From: Chara braunii
Lineage: Eukaryota > Streptophyta > Charophyceae > Charales > Characeae
DNA length: 30,236 nt
NCBI GenBank assembly: GCA_003427395.1
Contig: BFEA01001122.1
Span: 116,027 to 146,262 of the forward strand
Direction of reading: 5' to 3'
This document shows positions 20,106 to 30,172 of this stretch, one piece after another. The notes below the pieces were generated by a model. It did no database searches. It had not been told where the DNA came from and saw only the letters and a list, made by a program, of their open reading frames with translations. The translations under genes were made by a program, and so were the position numbers. Within the stretch, counting starts at the first letter, position 1. Each line of letters begins with the position of its first letter.

Positions 20106-20378
20106 CTGTTACCAGCATGCACCTTTTTTCCCCTTTTCTTAAGTTTTCCCCCTTTTGTATGCCTGCGAACAGCATGAACCATACTCACATTGAAAATATG
20201 ATATCCCTTCATGCGGCTGATATGAATCAGGATGGCACAGTACGTTTGATTTCGTTCTGCTTGTTGTTGTGAAGTCGTGTTAATTTCTGCCGAAATGGTC
20301 CAGATGGGGTCCCCTGCAACCAACACATGGTAAAGGCGGCCATTTCCAAATACCAATAAGTGGCAATAACCATGATTT

Positions 20379-20453
20379 TTAAATACCCCCCAACTACCAT
20401 CATTTTCAAATTTCAAATACTCGATTTATGTGTGTTGTCCTTGTGCAGGGGCC

Positions 20454-20485
<32 letters not shown>

Positions 20486-20556
20486 CCGGATATCGGGAAG
20501 GATATAATTTTTGAATACTAATCACCTTCATCTTCAAATACCCCAAAATTGCCATC
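20379..20556. repeat. Direct repeats bracketing the U6 copy
   Basis: A ~24-base segment ttcaaataccccaaaattgc (plus catc) at 20533-20556 resembles ttaaataccccccaactacc (plus atc) at 20379-20401. Closer in, minus-strand agtattcaaaaatt before the U6 5' end resembles agtatttgaaattt after its 3' end (about 11 of 14). The inner pair may be a diverged target duplication. Confidence 0.4.
20420..20503 (-). ncRNA. U6: U6 spliceosomal snRNA-like copy, probably a pseudogene
   Basis: On the minus strand the core aaaattggaacgatacagag, agaagattagcatggcccct and gcacaaggacaacacacata is nearly identical to U6 snRNA, the catalytic RNA of the spliceosome. The ACAGAGA box and the AGC triad are intact. A CCTTCCCGATATCCGG segment corresponds to the damaged 5' stem-loop, and a caaggacaacac segment differs from the usual U6 sequence at several bases. 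The copy ends at aaatcgag and lacks the final ~15 bases and the T-run terminator. I see no plant upstream sequence element or TATA box at the expected distance. This points to a retroposed, truncated U6 copy. Confidence 0.85.
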
Positions 20557-21029
20557 TTGCCTCTGCTTGGCCCCCAAATTTGCCTGGCATCCTTTCAAAC
20601 ACTTCACCCATGAGCAGGCCGCATACAGCAAATGGTGTCCTTTCATTATATAATTAAACATATTACATACAGAAAACACCACTGTGCACAGCAGTGACAG
20701 CATAGGGCCAAGATTCATGAGGGTTCCCAGCAATAGCCCAGTGGTAAGAGAGAACTTTAAAGCTCCCCTTGACTCCCAAGCATCTAAGTCCAGACCTACA
20801 CTGAACATGGGATGCCTTTCTCCATGCTTGATAATAAAAAGAAAAAACTGTTCCAACTCCTGATCCTCAATCCTTCATGTGAGGCCAAAAACCTTAAGCT
20901 TTGCAACCAGGACCCAATAAGGACTGTTCAGACCCCAATAAAGATCCCGATAAGGTCTGGGGCGATTAGCTGAGGCAGACCCCAATGGAGACTGACCAGC
21001 ACGTGGATATTATTCAATAAGGGAATGAT
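20504..21029. other. Intergenic DNA; one unrecognised 112-codon minus ORF
   Basis: A minus-strand frame (20856 to 20518) of 112 codons starts with ATG and has a hydrophobic middle (TTGLLLGTLMNLGPMLSLL). It resembles no family I know, and nothing around it suggests a promoter or conservation, so I do not call a gene. An A-box-like atagcccagtggtaagag occurs on the plus strand at about 20733. Short aataaag/gataagg words recur near 20919-20955. Confidence 0.4.
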
Positions 21030-22029
21030 TGTGCGAGGCCACTGCCTCTATGAGTCCCATTCGGCCCCAATTCAGAGGAAGTCGGCCGCCCTAAGTGAAG
21101 GCAGGCTCGACGAGGCCCTTTCGGCCACTGCGCAACCAAGGAAATTCAGGCAGTTGCGCAGCGCCAGTTGGTTAAGAGAACCCAGGCCCTGGGCCACCTG
21201 TGTGAATGAATGGAAAGCAGGCCCTGGGCTGGATACGGGTACTGGGTCGAACANAGTTGGTTAAGAGAACCCAGGCCCTGGGCCACCTGTGTGAATGAAT
21301 GGAAAGCAGGCCCTGGGCTGGATACGGGTACTGGGTCGAACACAGGCCAAAGGCAGTTGGGTGCATGCAACCACCTCAGGCCCAAGGCCTGTTCTCGTTC
21401 GTGCTGGGCCTCAGGCTACCGGGGCCTACTGGAAGCTTCCTGGGACTGAATGCATGCAGGCCACTTCGACATAGCAAAGGGTCTGCCTCCAGTTCGGGGA
21501 TTCGGGTGCTGGCTGCATGCTGCGCAAGCGCTGCTGCGCTAATGCTCGCTGGCACTCACGTGCTCACGGGCGAGCAGGGATGAGCAGGCAGCCATAGCCG
21601 AGCTGCGCTGCTGTAAGCTGGGTGTGGCGCAGGGTGGTCTTTGGGTGCAAGTGGCATATGTGTGTTGGGGAACGAGGTTGTGAGTGAGGCGAGTGACATA
21701 CCTGCTGCTGGAAGCATGCGACATTGGTCGCTGTATGCTCATACTTCGGGAAAGATGTTGTCGTCATCATTCGGCATTGTAGTCTAGGCTAGATAGGATC
21801 TGCCATCTGTAGTCTGGGCGCTGAGCGCCAGATAGGACATCAACATTGGTTCTTCATTGATGATGATGATGAGACTTTACCAGCATTGTCAATTATGAGC
21901 TCTTGGTGTCTTCTTATCTGGTGAAACTCGTGATGCAATTCTGCTGTTGGTTCGAGGTCACGACTATCTGGTCTGGTGTATATGATGATGTTTGATTACT
22001 GAAGTTCGCTATTGCTCATCTTCCTTGCA
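21030..22029 (+). repeat. 5' LTR of element 2
   Basis: Starts TGTGCGAGGCC and ends CTTGCA, followed by att and the primer site. It matches 28970-29900. The 69-base length difference is accounted for by a 79-base segment present only here (21781-21859), a 12-base insertion in the 3' LTR near 29060, and a 2-base difference at the left tip. No clear TATA box was identified. Confidence 0.9.
21166..21342. repeat. 88-bp perfect duplication around a single N (5' LTR)
   Basis: Bases 21166-21253 and 21255-21342 are the same 88-base sequence, starting agttggttaagagaaccc and ending gggtcgaaca, with the N at 21254 between them. The identical arrangement is in the 3' LTR. A unit repeated exactly across a one-base gap is what an unmerged contig overlap would produce. 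Confidence 0.85.
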
Positions 22030-22032
22030 ATT

Positions 22033-22043
22033 TGGTATCGGAG
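22033..22043 (+). other. Primer-binding site of element 2
   Basis: TGGTATCGGAG lies three bases after the LTR end. It matches the initiator tRNA-Met primer site except for one base (A to G at the eighth position compared with element 1). Confidence 0.8.
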
Positions 22044-22049
22044 TTGTGG

Positions 22050-23311
22050 TACGATTTGCGCTAATCTGGCGCTTGTCTTCTGCCTTATGCGGTACATACA
22101 TGCGGTCTGCTTGGTGAGTTGGGCCGTAAGTGGTGTGTAGTGAGGAGGGCGGAGACGAGTGTAGTGGCGACCCAGGAGGTGAGGGTATCGCCAGGAAGGC
22201 TACGAGGTGTAATGTGGTCTGGAGAATGTGATGAGAACTATCTAATGTGCGATTGGTGCTGAGGTGGAACGGCGTGCAATGCTGGTTGTGCCGAAGCAAT
22301 GACTGGTCATCACAATCGGCATCAGGTCATCTGGTGAGATTGTCTCTGTTGTTGGGGGCAGCTATTTGAGGTACGTTGCTCTTAACCTTATCTACCCTCT
22401 TCGACACTTCTTACCGTGAGGTTGTGTGTTCCTTCTTGAGAGTCCTCTCATTGTGAGGTGTCGAGTGCGCTCAACCTTGAGAGTCGGCAATGTTCACGTG
22501 GAGCATCTGGGAGAAGATNGGCGGAGCTTTCTGAAGGGCCCTGGACGAAGCACTGGGTCCCGGTCACCATGCCAACCCACCGGGAGTAGAGCACGCATGC
22601 TTTGCTGCTTGTCCTTTGTTTGGCTTGTTGTGCTGTTAGATGGGTGTTGAAGGGCAGGCCAGCCCTAAGTGGGAGACGAGAACCGGGCGTCTTTAAATAA
22701 ACACCGGTAGGGGAAACCATTGGTTGTGATCGTCGTCCGGCTGCGACATAAAATAATTCCTGGAGTCACTTGGGGGCGGACGTTAAATTGCCTCTGGATC
22801 AGCCAATGGTTGTAAGGCTCGCAGCACGCGAGGATAATCCAGTGCAGGGCTGGCCATCTCAGCAGATACTCGGGGCACAGGGGTGGGTCGAACACACACC
22901 TTTTAGACATGCAACGCTCTCCGGATTGCTCAGGGATGCTGATGTCAAGTGACATTCAAGGGAACTAAGGGAGGGGTATATTTCATGTGATAAGTTCGAG
23001 AAGAATTCCATACTGTTTTATCCACACAAATGATTCTATTTTTATGTTTTGATAAGTTAGATGTACAAACATATGACATCTGACAGACAGCATAATTAGA
23101 ACAGTCTCTGTTCATTCTGCATTCTGTTCGCGGACTAATCAGACTAAAAATAGTATTGTTTGTAAGAATCTGACTTACCTGTTGGGCCCGAGTGTAAGGT
23201 CTCTGATATAGCCGCCAATCAATTAATTATTTATTTGAAATTGGTCTGTGCACTACACTGCGGTAGGCATCCAGAGTGCACTAGTGCAGATTGTGTACAG
23301 TGTTGTAGCTT
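22050..23311. other. Long leader of element 2, no gene recognised
   Basis: About 1.26 kb lies between the primer site and the first gag ATG. It contains an N at 22519. No protein motif is visible on either strand. AT-rich DNA at 22980-23160 differs in composition from the rest of the element and might be an insertion or a packaging region, but nothing proves either. Confidence 0.5.
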
Positions 23312-25281
23312 ATGAATGATAGGGAGGACACTAGAGAGGACGACCGGATCTTGCGATCGACAAGGCGCCCACTAGCCCATTTGGCATTAGGTCCAGAGGG
23401 TGACAAATATTTGTTTCGCCAACGTAGAGAAAGGTTGCAGCATCAGAGGAGGGCTAGTGCAGCAGAGGCTAGCAGGGCACTTGTAAGTGAAGCCGCGGCT
23501 TCGGAAGCCATGGCCACCTCTGCGCAACAGACTACTCAAGCCGGTAATTCAGGTTCTGTAGGGTCAACGGTCGCACAGACCCAGAGTCAGTCCGTTGGCG
23601 TTATGGCAAGTCAGCCATTGGTGTTGACACCCGAGGAGGTCGCCATACAGCGAGCTGCTGCTCGTGAGGCACATTTACAGCAGGCTTTAGGAGAGATTAA
23701 GGCTGAGAAAGACAGAATGATTAGGAGAAGAGCCAGTATGCAGAGGAGAGAAGCGGACATTAGTGAGTTAGAGGAGATGAACCCTGCAGGGATGGATGAT
23801 GATGTGAGAACCATACGGTCGGTCCTGTTAAGTGTAGTGGAGATGCAGGATCACCAGACGGATATCTTGCAGGACATCCAGCAGAGTCTGGCTGTGTTAG
23901 TCGGGCGGATGCAGGCGACACCATCACCGTCCGAGCCAGGTGCCTGACCCGTTGCACATCCTCCTCCCTTTGTCCCACCGGTGACAGGGGTATCCCCATA
24001 TGTAGCCCCATCATCGGTCGCTATCGTTTCCCTGGGCATGCTGCTATCAGGAGGGCTCTCAGTAGGTCCTAGTTTACAGGTTCCGGTACAACGAGTGTAC
24101 TCTCAACCTCCGTTGCAGATTGCGGTTACAACGCAACCTGCTGTCTCGCAGCCTGTGCAGCTGCAGGGTACCCAGCCCCTGCAGCCAGTGCAGCCGCCTG
24201 TATCACAGGGTCCACAGTCCAGTGTGATGCAGGGACCGGGACAAACTCGGTGGGTACCAAAGACGGCCATCGCCGCTCGTAAACCCTTTACAGGGGCAAG
24301 AGGGGCGAAGACCTCGACACGTGGTTGAGGGCAGTGCCGGTCTATGTCAAGTGTAATCTTACCTTGCCGCACGAGGAAGTGTTTGTGGCTGCATCCTATC
24401 TAGAGGGTAGTGCAGCACGATGGTTGAGCGGTTTAGTGCAACTAGAGGGGTACGGTCATGACTTCCGCGCTTGGGCAGCCCACCAGAAATTGGAGGACTT
24501 CCTCAAGATGGTGGAAGAAAGGTGGCATGATCCTCAGGAGGCCCAAAAGACCACTGATGCGATCTTGATACTGCACACGAGGCAGTTTAAGTCAATCAGG
24601 GAAGCCACCGACGTTGTAGAGCGTCTGATCTGTGTCCCTGGGGTGCGCTATGACCCCCAGGTTTTACTCACCCCCTACCTGAGATGCTTTCCTATGCCTC
24701 TCAGGAATCAGTTGGCAGGTGAGGCCAACATCAATGTTCACAACTTCCCCTCGTTTAGCAAGAAGGCCCTAGACCTTGAGGCGAAGATAGGGCATGGGCA
24801 GGCACCCACTACGGATGGTAGGAAGAAGTCACTGTCTCCCAACTAAAAGGCGAAGGGTCGCATTATGTTTGTCGATAACGATGGTTCAACCATCGAGTTA
24901 GACGACAACTTCCAGGAGGGAGTAGGTTTAGAGGCAGGCAGCGTTGAAGCTTCAGGGGGTGGAGTTGTCGCTGCTGTAGCTCTGAAAGGTAAGGCGACTG
25001 GTAGACGTCGTGGAGGCTCCCGATCAAGGAGTCAAGTTGACCCCAACGCTCCCCCATGGGAGAAAGCGGGTCTCACAGAGGACGTGTGGAGAGATCGGTA
25101 TACACGGCAGGCCTGTATTCGCTGTGGTCAATATGGCCATAATCAAGTCAAGTGCCGCAACAAGAAGGTGACCGATAAGATCCCGCCTACGATGGGGCAG
25201 GCGTTGGGATCCTCCCATCCCGCTGGTAGCAATGTAGCTAGCACTTCTGGCAGTGCTCCGGGAAACACGTCGGGCCAGTAG
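23312..25281 (+). pseudogene. gag: Gag of element 2 with CCHC zinc knuckle, broken
   Basis: ATG at 23312 opens a 211-codon N-terminal part with a charged, heptad-like stretch (QQALGEIKAEKDRMIRR) that may form a coiled coil. TGA at 23945 interrupts it. The same frame goes on through a Pro/Gln-rich linker to about 24300, where the sensible reading moves to another frame. That frame carries the Retrotrans_gag-type capsid part (SYLEGSAARWLSGL, KLEDFLKMVEERWHDP), a TAA at 24844, and a basic region followed by a CCHC knuckle, CIRCGQYGHNQVKC (25113-25154, C-x2-C-x4-H-x4-C), which binds RNA. It ends with TAG at 25279. The downstream pol frame overlaps the end of this frame by about 51 bases in the -1 register. 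Confidence 0.85.
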
Positions 25282-27608
25282 GAATAGTAGTTGTTCCTAC
25301 TAGGGTCGAGGTGGTGGTTACACCCTCACCATCTCGAGAGATGGCCCAAGCTACTGACTCCAGCGTCGTCCCGCAAACACGTTCAGACCCATCGAGCTTC
25401 TGTTCGATGAATGTGTTTGAGTCCTTAGAGGAGCTAGAGGAGGAGTGGTCTAGATCAGACCCGCTAGCTTCTTGGATGGCCCTAGTCAAAGCCCCGAAGG
25501 GTGAGATATTCGTCAGCAAGGTGGTCATTGGCGGCCGCAAGGCCGGGGCCTATTATGACACTTGCTCGACTAGGAACTTTATCCGTCGCGCGTGCGTTGA
25601 GAGGCTGCGCTTACAGGGGCGAGTGCAGCGCCTGAGTCGACCTGTGGAGTCGACTTGTGCCAACAAATAGCGCATGGTAGTCAACGACTACCTCCAAGAG
25701 GTTGAGTGTTGTTTCCCGTATGCGGGAGGGGAATTGAGACATTGCGTCTCGTTCCTAGTGAGTGCTGAACTCCCCATGGACATGTTGTTAGGTATGTACT
25801 ACCTCTCTGTGGCACAACCCCAGTTTGACTGGGACCGAAAAGCGGTCAAACACACTTTGCTAGGTGGAGGGACCACCAGATTGCATATGTTCAAAGCTAG
25901 TAGTCAGATTGAGTCTCACGGATGCATGTGTGCGGCCTCGTTCTATAACTACTATAAGCAAAATCAGGAGGACGGTATGTATCTAGTTTATGTCTCTGTT
26001 GCAGGCGAGCCGGTGAAAATGCCGCCGGAGACAGAGGGAGTAGTCGCCAAGTACCCTGATCTATTTGAAGAGCCGACAGGGGTTGTAGAGAGGGAGGTCG
26101 TCCACGCGATAGAGATTATCCCAAGGTCTAACATCCCGAAGGGTAGGATCTATCAGATGTCTCCAGGCGAGCTTGATGAGCTTCGCCGACAATTCAAGGA
26201 ACTCGTAGAGAAGGGTTGGATCCGACCGAGAGTCTCTCCTTATGGTTCTCCAGTACTTTTCGTGCCTATGAAAAAGGAGGGGACACTGAGGATGTGCATT
26301 GACTATAGGGGCCTCAATGCCATCACTGTCAAGAATAGAGAGCCCCTACCACGCATCGACGATTTGCTATATAGAGTGCAAGGGTGTCGGTACTTCAGTA
26401 AGATAGATCTGAAGTCCGGGTACCATTAGATTGCAATCCGGCCCGAGGATCAACACAAAACCGCATTTCAGACTAGGTACGGTCTGTACGAGTTTGTGGT
26501 GATGCCTTTCGGTCTTTGCAATGCTCCTGGCACCTTTCAGCACGCTATGAATCGGATATTCCATGACTACTTGGATCAGTTTGTCATCGTGTACCTCGAT
26601 GACATACTTATTTTTAGTAAGACTGTTGAGGAGCACGTTGCGCACTTGGACAAAGTCCTTAGTCTCCTGCAACAGCACAAGTTCAAGATCAACGGTGAGA
26701 AGTGCTAGTTTGGCTGCACCCGTGTCTTGTACTTGGGTCATGAGATTTCCGCAGAGGGATTGAAGCCCGATGACGCGAAGGTGGCCAGCATTCGTGACTG
26801 GCCACGTCCTTAGTCTGTAACTGAGATGAGATCTTTCTTAGGGATGACCGACTACTATCACAATTTTGTGAAGAACTACAGCATAGTTGCCGCCCCTTTG
26901 ACTGATCTGACCCGCCTTGACACCCCATGGGAGTGGACTGAGAAATGCGAGGCTGCTTTTAGACATCTGAAGTATGCGTTGACGCATTACGAAGTCTTGA
27001 AACTTCCCGATCCTAATAAGCCATTTATAGTGACTACAAATGCTAGCCAATATGGCATAGGCGCCGTACTTGCACAACAGGAGGGGAAAAAGTTGAGGCC
27101 TGTCGAGTACATCTCCAAAAAGATATCGTCTCAGAAGTTGGCAAAGTCCACCTATGAGAAGGAACTCTATGCGGTATACAAGGCTCTGACCCATTGGAGA
27201 CACTATCTCCTTGGGAGGTTCTTCATCCTCAGGACTGATCATCAGACCCTGAGATGGATGAGAACTCAGACGGTACTCTCTGACGCTCTCAAGCGTTGGA
27301 TCGAAGTCATTGAGCAGTATGACTTCGAGCCCTAGTACATCAAGGGCGAGTACAACAAAGTTGCTGATGCCTTGTCGCATAGACCTGATTTCTCAGGTGC
27401 GCTGATCACTGAGTTTGGGATTGCGGACAATGTTACTCAGTCGTTGGTGGAAGCCTATCGCGAGGACCCGTTTATGGCCAAGATCATACGCAGACTCGAG
27501 GCAAAGGACAAAGCAACTTCTGCCGAGTTTTAGTTGGTCAACGGCCTGCTGTTCCTTGAGAAGGCAGGGAATAAACGTTTATGTGTGCTTCGCGTAGTTT
27601 ATTTTTAG
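25282..27608 (+). pseudogene. pol: Protease-RT-RNase H of element 2, seven in-frame TAGs
   Basis: One frame runs 776 codons without a frameshift and without TAA or TGA, but with TAG at 25668, 26427, 26706, 26811, 27333, 27531 and 27606. The protease shows YYDTCSTRNFI, with Cys where the active-site Gly belongs. A second protease block reads [12 protein letters not shown] is well kept: [45 protein letters not shown] followed by TAG, VMPFGLCNAPGTFQHAMN, and an intact YLDDILIFSK at 26592. RNase H has TTNAS where TDAS is expected (Asp to Asn at 27039-27041), with its Glu (YEKELYAV) and second Asp (RTDHQTL) present. The N-terminal edge lies in the -1 frame relative to gag. Confidence 0.93.
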
Positions 27609-28932
27609 GCGAATGTCATGATGCCACATGACATTTTGGGTTCAAAAAGACTGCGGCTAATCTGCTGCAGCAGTTCTGGTGGCCCACAATGATGAGAGAT
27701 GCGAAGTTGTACGTGGAAACTTGTCAGGTCTGTCAAAGAGACAAGCCACGTACTCAGGCTCCTCTTGGGCTCCAGAAGCCCCTTCCGATTCCGGATAGGC
27801 CTGGTGAAAGCTTGTCCATGGATTTCGTGGATACGCTGGTCACCAGCAAGAGTGGGATGAGACACATCTTCGTTATTGTGGATAGATTTAGTAAGTATGC
27901 TAGGTTAGTAGCAATGCCGGAAACACCAAAAACGGAGTATGTGATTAGAATGTTCAAAGAGAACTGGGTCAGGGATTTTGGGTTACCAAAGTCTATCATA
28001 AGTGACATGAATGTCCGGTTTACCAGCGAGTTGTGGAAGGCCGCCGCTGCCGAACAGGGAACACAGTTGCAAATGACTTATCGGAATCACCCAGAGGCCA
28101 ATGGCCAAGCCGAGCAACTGAACCGCGTTGTCCAACACCTGTTGAGGCATTACATCAAGCCCAACCAAGTGGACTGGGATGAGAAACTTGCTCTCATCGC
28201 CAACTTGTACAACAACGTGGTACACAGCGCTACCGGGGTGAGCCCAAACAACTTACTACTGACTTTTAAGCCTAGACTACCCTTGGATTTCCTTCTTCTT
28301 GAGAAACAGGCAACTGCTGCTCCGGGTACCTTAGAATTTGCTTACCGGTATGAACAGAAGATGCAGCAGGCCGTAGAACAGATGCAGAAGGCACAGGCGG
28401 CTATGATAGAATCTGAGAACAAACATCGCCGTGAGTCTTCATTCCAGGTTGGGGACAGAGTCTGGGTTAAGTCCTCAGAACTGGGACAGGAGCACGGGAT
28501 CTCCCGCAAGCTCATGCCACAGTACTTTCAACCATGGGAATTCTTGGATATTGTTGGGACTGATCCGGATGGACCTTCTTACGTAGTCCGGATCCCTGGT
28601 CATCTTCGTACTTACCCCGTCTTTCACGCCTCCAAACTCACACCTTTTAAAGAGACTGATCAGTTCCCCTCTCGTCGTTCAATGCTGCCCCCAACCATGG
28701 ATGAAGAGGTGGATATCGATGACATCGTGGACCACAGCCAGTGTCAAGACCAACAGGCAGGGGGCGTCCTCCGAAACCGAAGCTGCAGTATCGTGTTCGG
28801 TTCCTGCATCACACTGATCCGAAGGAGGACCGCTGGTTCACCAGGGAGGAACTCATGCAGAACGCTCCGTAGGTTGTAGCCCGCTACGAGAGATCTCTGC
28901 AGAAAGGAAAGTGCCCAATGGTTGAAGACTGA
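27609..28932 (+). pseudogene. int: Integrase with chromodomain-like tail, element 2
   Basis: The frame changes near 27609. The zinc-binding domain reads CHDAT, TGA (27632-27634), HFGFKKTAANLL, QFWWPTMMRDAKLYVETCQVC. The catalytic core is open from 27689: LSMDFVDTL (first Asp, 27821), IISDMNVRFTS (second Asp) and EANGQAEQLNRVVQ (Glu). The C-terminal part shows KLMPQYFQPWEFLDIVG (GPY/F-like) and YPVFHASKLTPF. Near 28741 the frame shifts again and continues into the chromodomain-like tail, with a TAG at 28870 and a natural-looking TGA end at 28930. The family function is strand transfer of the cDNA ends into chromosomal DNA. The core residues are intact, but the frame changes prevent a complete product. 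Confidence 0.92.
28741..28932 (+). other. AT-hook-like linker and chromodomain-like tail
   Basis: In the second frame after the shift, a basic segment GRGRPPKPK holds the RGRP core of AT-hooks. It is followed by LQYRVRFLHH, DRWFTREELMQNAP, TAG, VVARYERS. This has the chromodomain shape: an aromatic-rich strand, a W-x-x-x-x-x-L segment, and a C-terminal helix starting NAP..V..YE. Chromodomains on integrases direct insertion to modified histone tails. The first aromatic cage residues look altered, as in group II chromodomains. Confidence 0.65.
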
Positions 28933-28956
28933 GCTTCTCAGAGGACTGTTGAAGCT

Positions 28957-28969
28957 AAGGAGGAGGGAA
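28957..28969 (+). other. Polypurine tract of element 2
   Basis: Thirteen purines, aaggaggagggaa, end exactly where the 3' LTR begins with TGTGAGGCC. This is the plus-strand primer of LTR retrotransposons and fixes the LTR boundary. Confidence 0.88.
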
Positions 28970-29900
28970 TGTGAGGCCACTGCCTCTATGAGCCCCATTC
29001 GGCCCCAATTCAGAACAAGTCGGCCGCCCTAAGTGAAGGCAGGCTCGACGAGGCCCTCAGGGCCCTATTTTCGGCCACTGCGCAACCAAGGAAATTCAGG
29101 CAGTTGCCCAGCGCCAGTTGGTTAAGAGAACCCAGGCCCTGGGCCACCTGTGTGAATGAATGGAAAGCAGGCCCTGGGCTGGATACGGGTACTGGGTCGA
29201 ACANAGTTGGTTAAGAGAACCCAGGCCCTGGGCCACCTGTGTGAATGAATGGAAAGCAGGCCCTGGGCTGGATACGGGTACTGGGTCGAACACAGGCCAG
29301 AGGCAGTTGGGTGCATGCAACCACCTCAGGCCCAAGGCCTGTTCTCGTTCGTGCTGGGCCTCAGGCTACCGGGGCCTACTGGAAGCTTCCTGGGATTGAA
29401 TGCATGCAGGCCATTTCGATATAGCAAAGGGCCTGCCTGCAGTTCGGGGATTAGGGTGCTGGCTGCATGTTGCGCAAGTGCTGCTGCGCTAATGCTCGCT
29501 GGCACTCACGCGCTCACGGGCGAGCAGGGATGAGCAGGCAGCCATAGCCGAGCTGCGCTGCTGTAAGCTGGGTGTGGCGCACGGTGGTCTTTGGGTGCAA
29601 GTGGCATCTGTGTGTTGGGGAACGAGGTTATGAGTGAGGCAAGTGACATACCTGGTGCTGGAAGCGTGCGGCATTGGTCGCTGTATGCTCGTACTTCGGG
29701 AAAGCTGTTGTCGTTATCATTCGACATTGTATGATGATGATGAGACTTTACCAGCATTGTCAATTATGAGCTCTTGGTGTCTTCTTATTTGGTGAAACTC
29801 GTGATGAAATTCTGTTGTTGGTTCGAGGTCACAACTATCTGGTCTGGTGTATATGATGCTGTTTCATTACTGAAGTTCGCTATTGCTCATCTTCCTTGCA
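28970..29900 (+). repeat. 3' LTR of element 2
   Basis: Starts TGTGAGGCC and ends CTTGCA. It matches the 5' LTR with about 3% substitutions in the stretch compared (29231-29550). It lacks 79 bases present in the 5' LTR, with CATTG at both ends of the missing part, and has 12 extra bases (a partial copy of agggccct) near 29060. Confidence 0.9.
29116..29292. repeat. 88-bp perfect duplication around a single N (3' LTR)
   Basis: Bases 29116-29203 and 29205-29292 repeat the same 88-base unit seen in the 5' LTR, again with one N (29204) between. Reads from the two LTRs probably collapsed into one contig structure. Confidence 0.85.
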
Positions 29901-30168
29901 ATTGACTCCAACGTAAACAATTTGATTTGACAATGGTGACACGTGACACACGACAGCGCACACTGATTTTTTATCGTCCCTCCAAAACCCTTAACCATTT
30001 CTAAACATGTGAAATGTTTCTGACAGAGTGATGTTCAACCTCAAATGTCGTTCACCAAAAGGGACACTCTTCCCTACTTTTCCTTATTTCTTCCTCTGGG
30101 AGTTTGAATATATCAGTGAATCAATCACTCAAGCTGCACCACCTACTGCCAGTCAATCAGTGTGCATT

Positions 30169-30172
<4 letters not shown>
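29901..30172. other. Intergenic flank of element 2
   Basis: AT-rich DNA with no gene, repeat copy or RNA recognised on either strand. Confidence 0.45.

Larger units (their letters stand above)
21030..29900 (+). mobile_element. Element 2: 8.87-kb chromodomain-type Ty3/gypsy retrotransposon
   Basis: LTRs at 21030-22029 and 28970-29900 bracket a primer site, a ~1.26-kb leader, gag with a zinc knuckle, protease, RT, RNase H, integrase with a chromodomain-like tail, and a polypurine tract. Domain order and chromodomain place it with chromovirus-like Ty3/gypsy elements. Coding regions carry in-frame stops and about three frame changes, so the copy is non-autonomous. The LTRs differ at roughly 10 of 320 bases compared, suggesting a younger insertion than element 1. 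Flanks do not give a clean target duplication (atgat on the left, attga on the right). Confidence 0.93.

Noticed and set aside
20518-20856. 112-codon minus-strand ORF with a hydrophobic middle
   Set aside because: No family match, no promoter or conservation evidence, and the surrounding DNA is repeat-derived. It is mentioned only as an unassigned frame.
26838-27380. 180-codon minus-strand ORF
   Set aside because: It lies exactly antisense to the conserved RNase H of element 2, so it is a shadow frame.
25282-27608. UAG read as glutamine (altered nuclear code, as in some ulvophyte algae)
   Set aside because: Element 2 also has TGA, TAA and frame changes in gag and integrase, and the RNase H Asp-to-Asn change fits CHG deamination on the other strand. 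Mutation is simpler, though the test is listed under findings.
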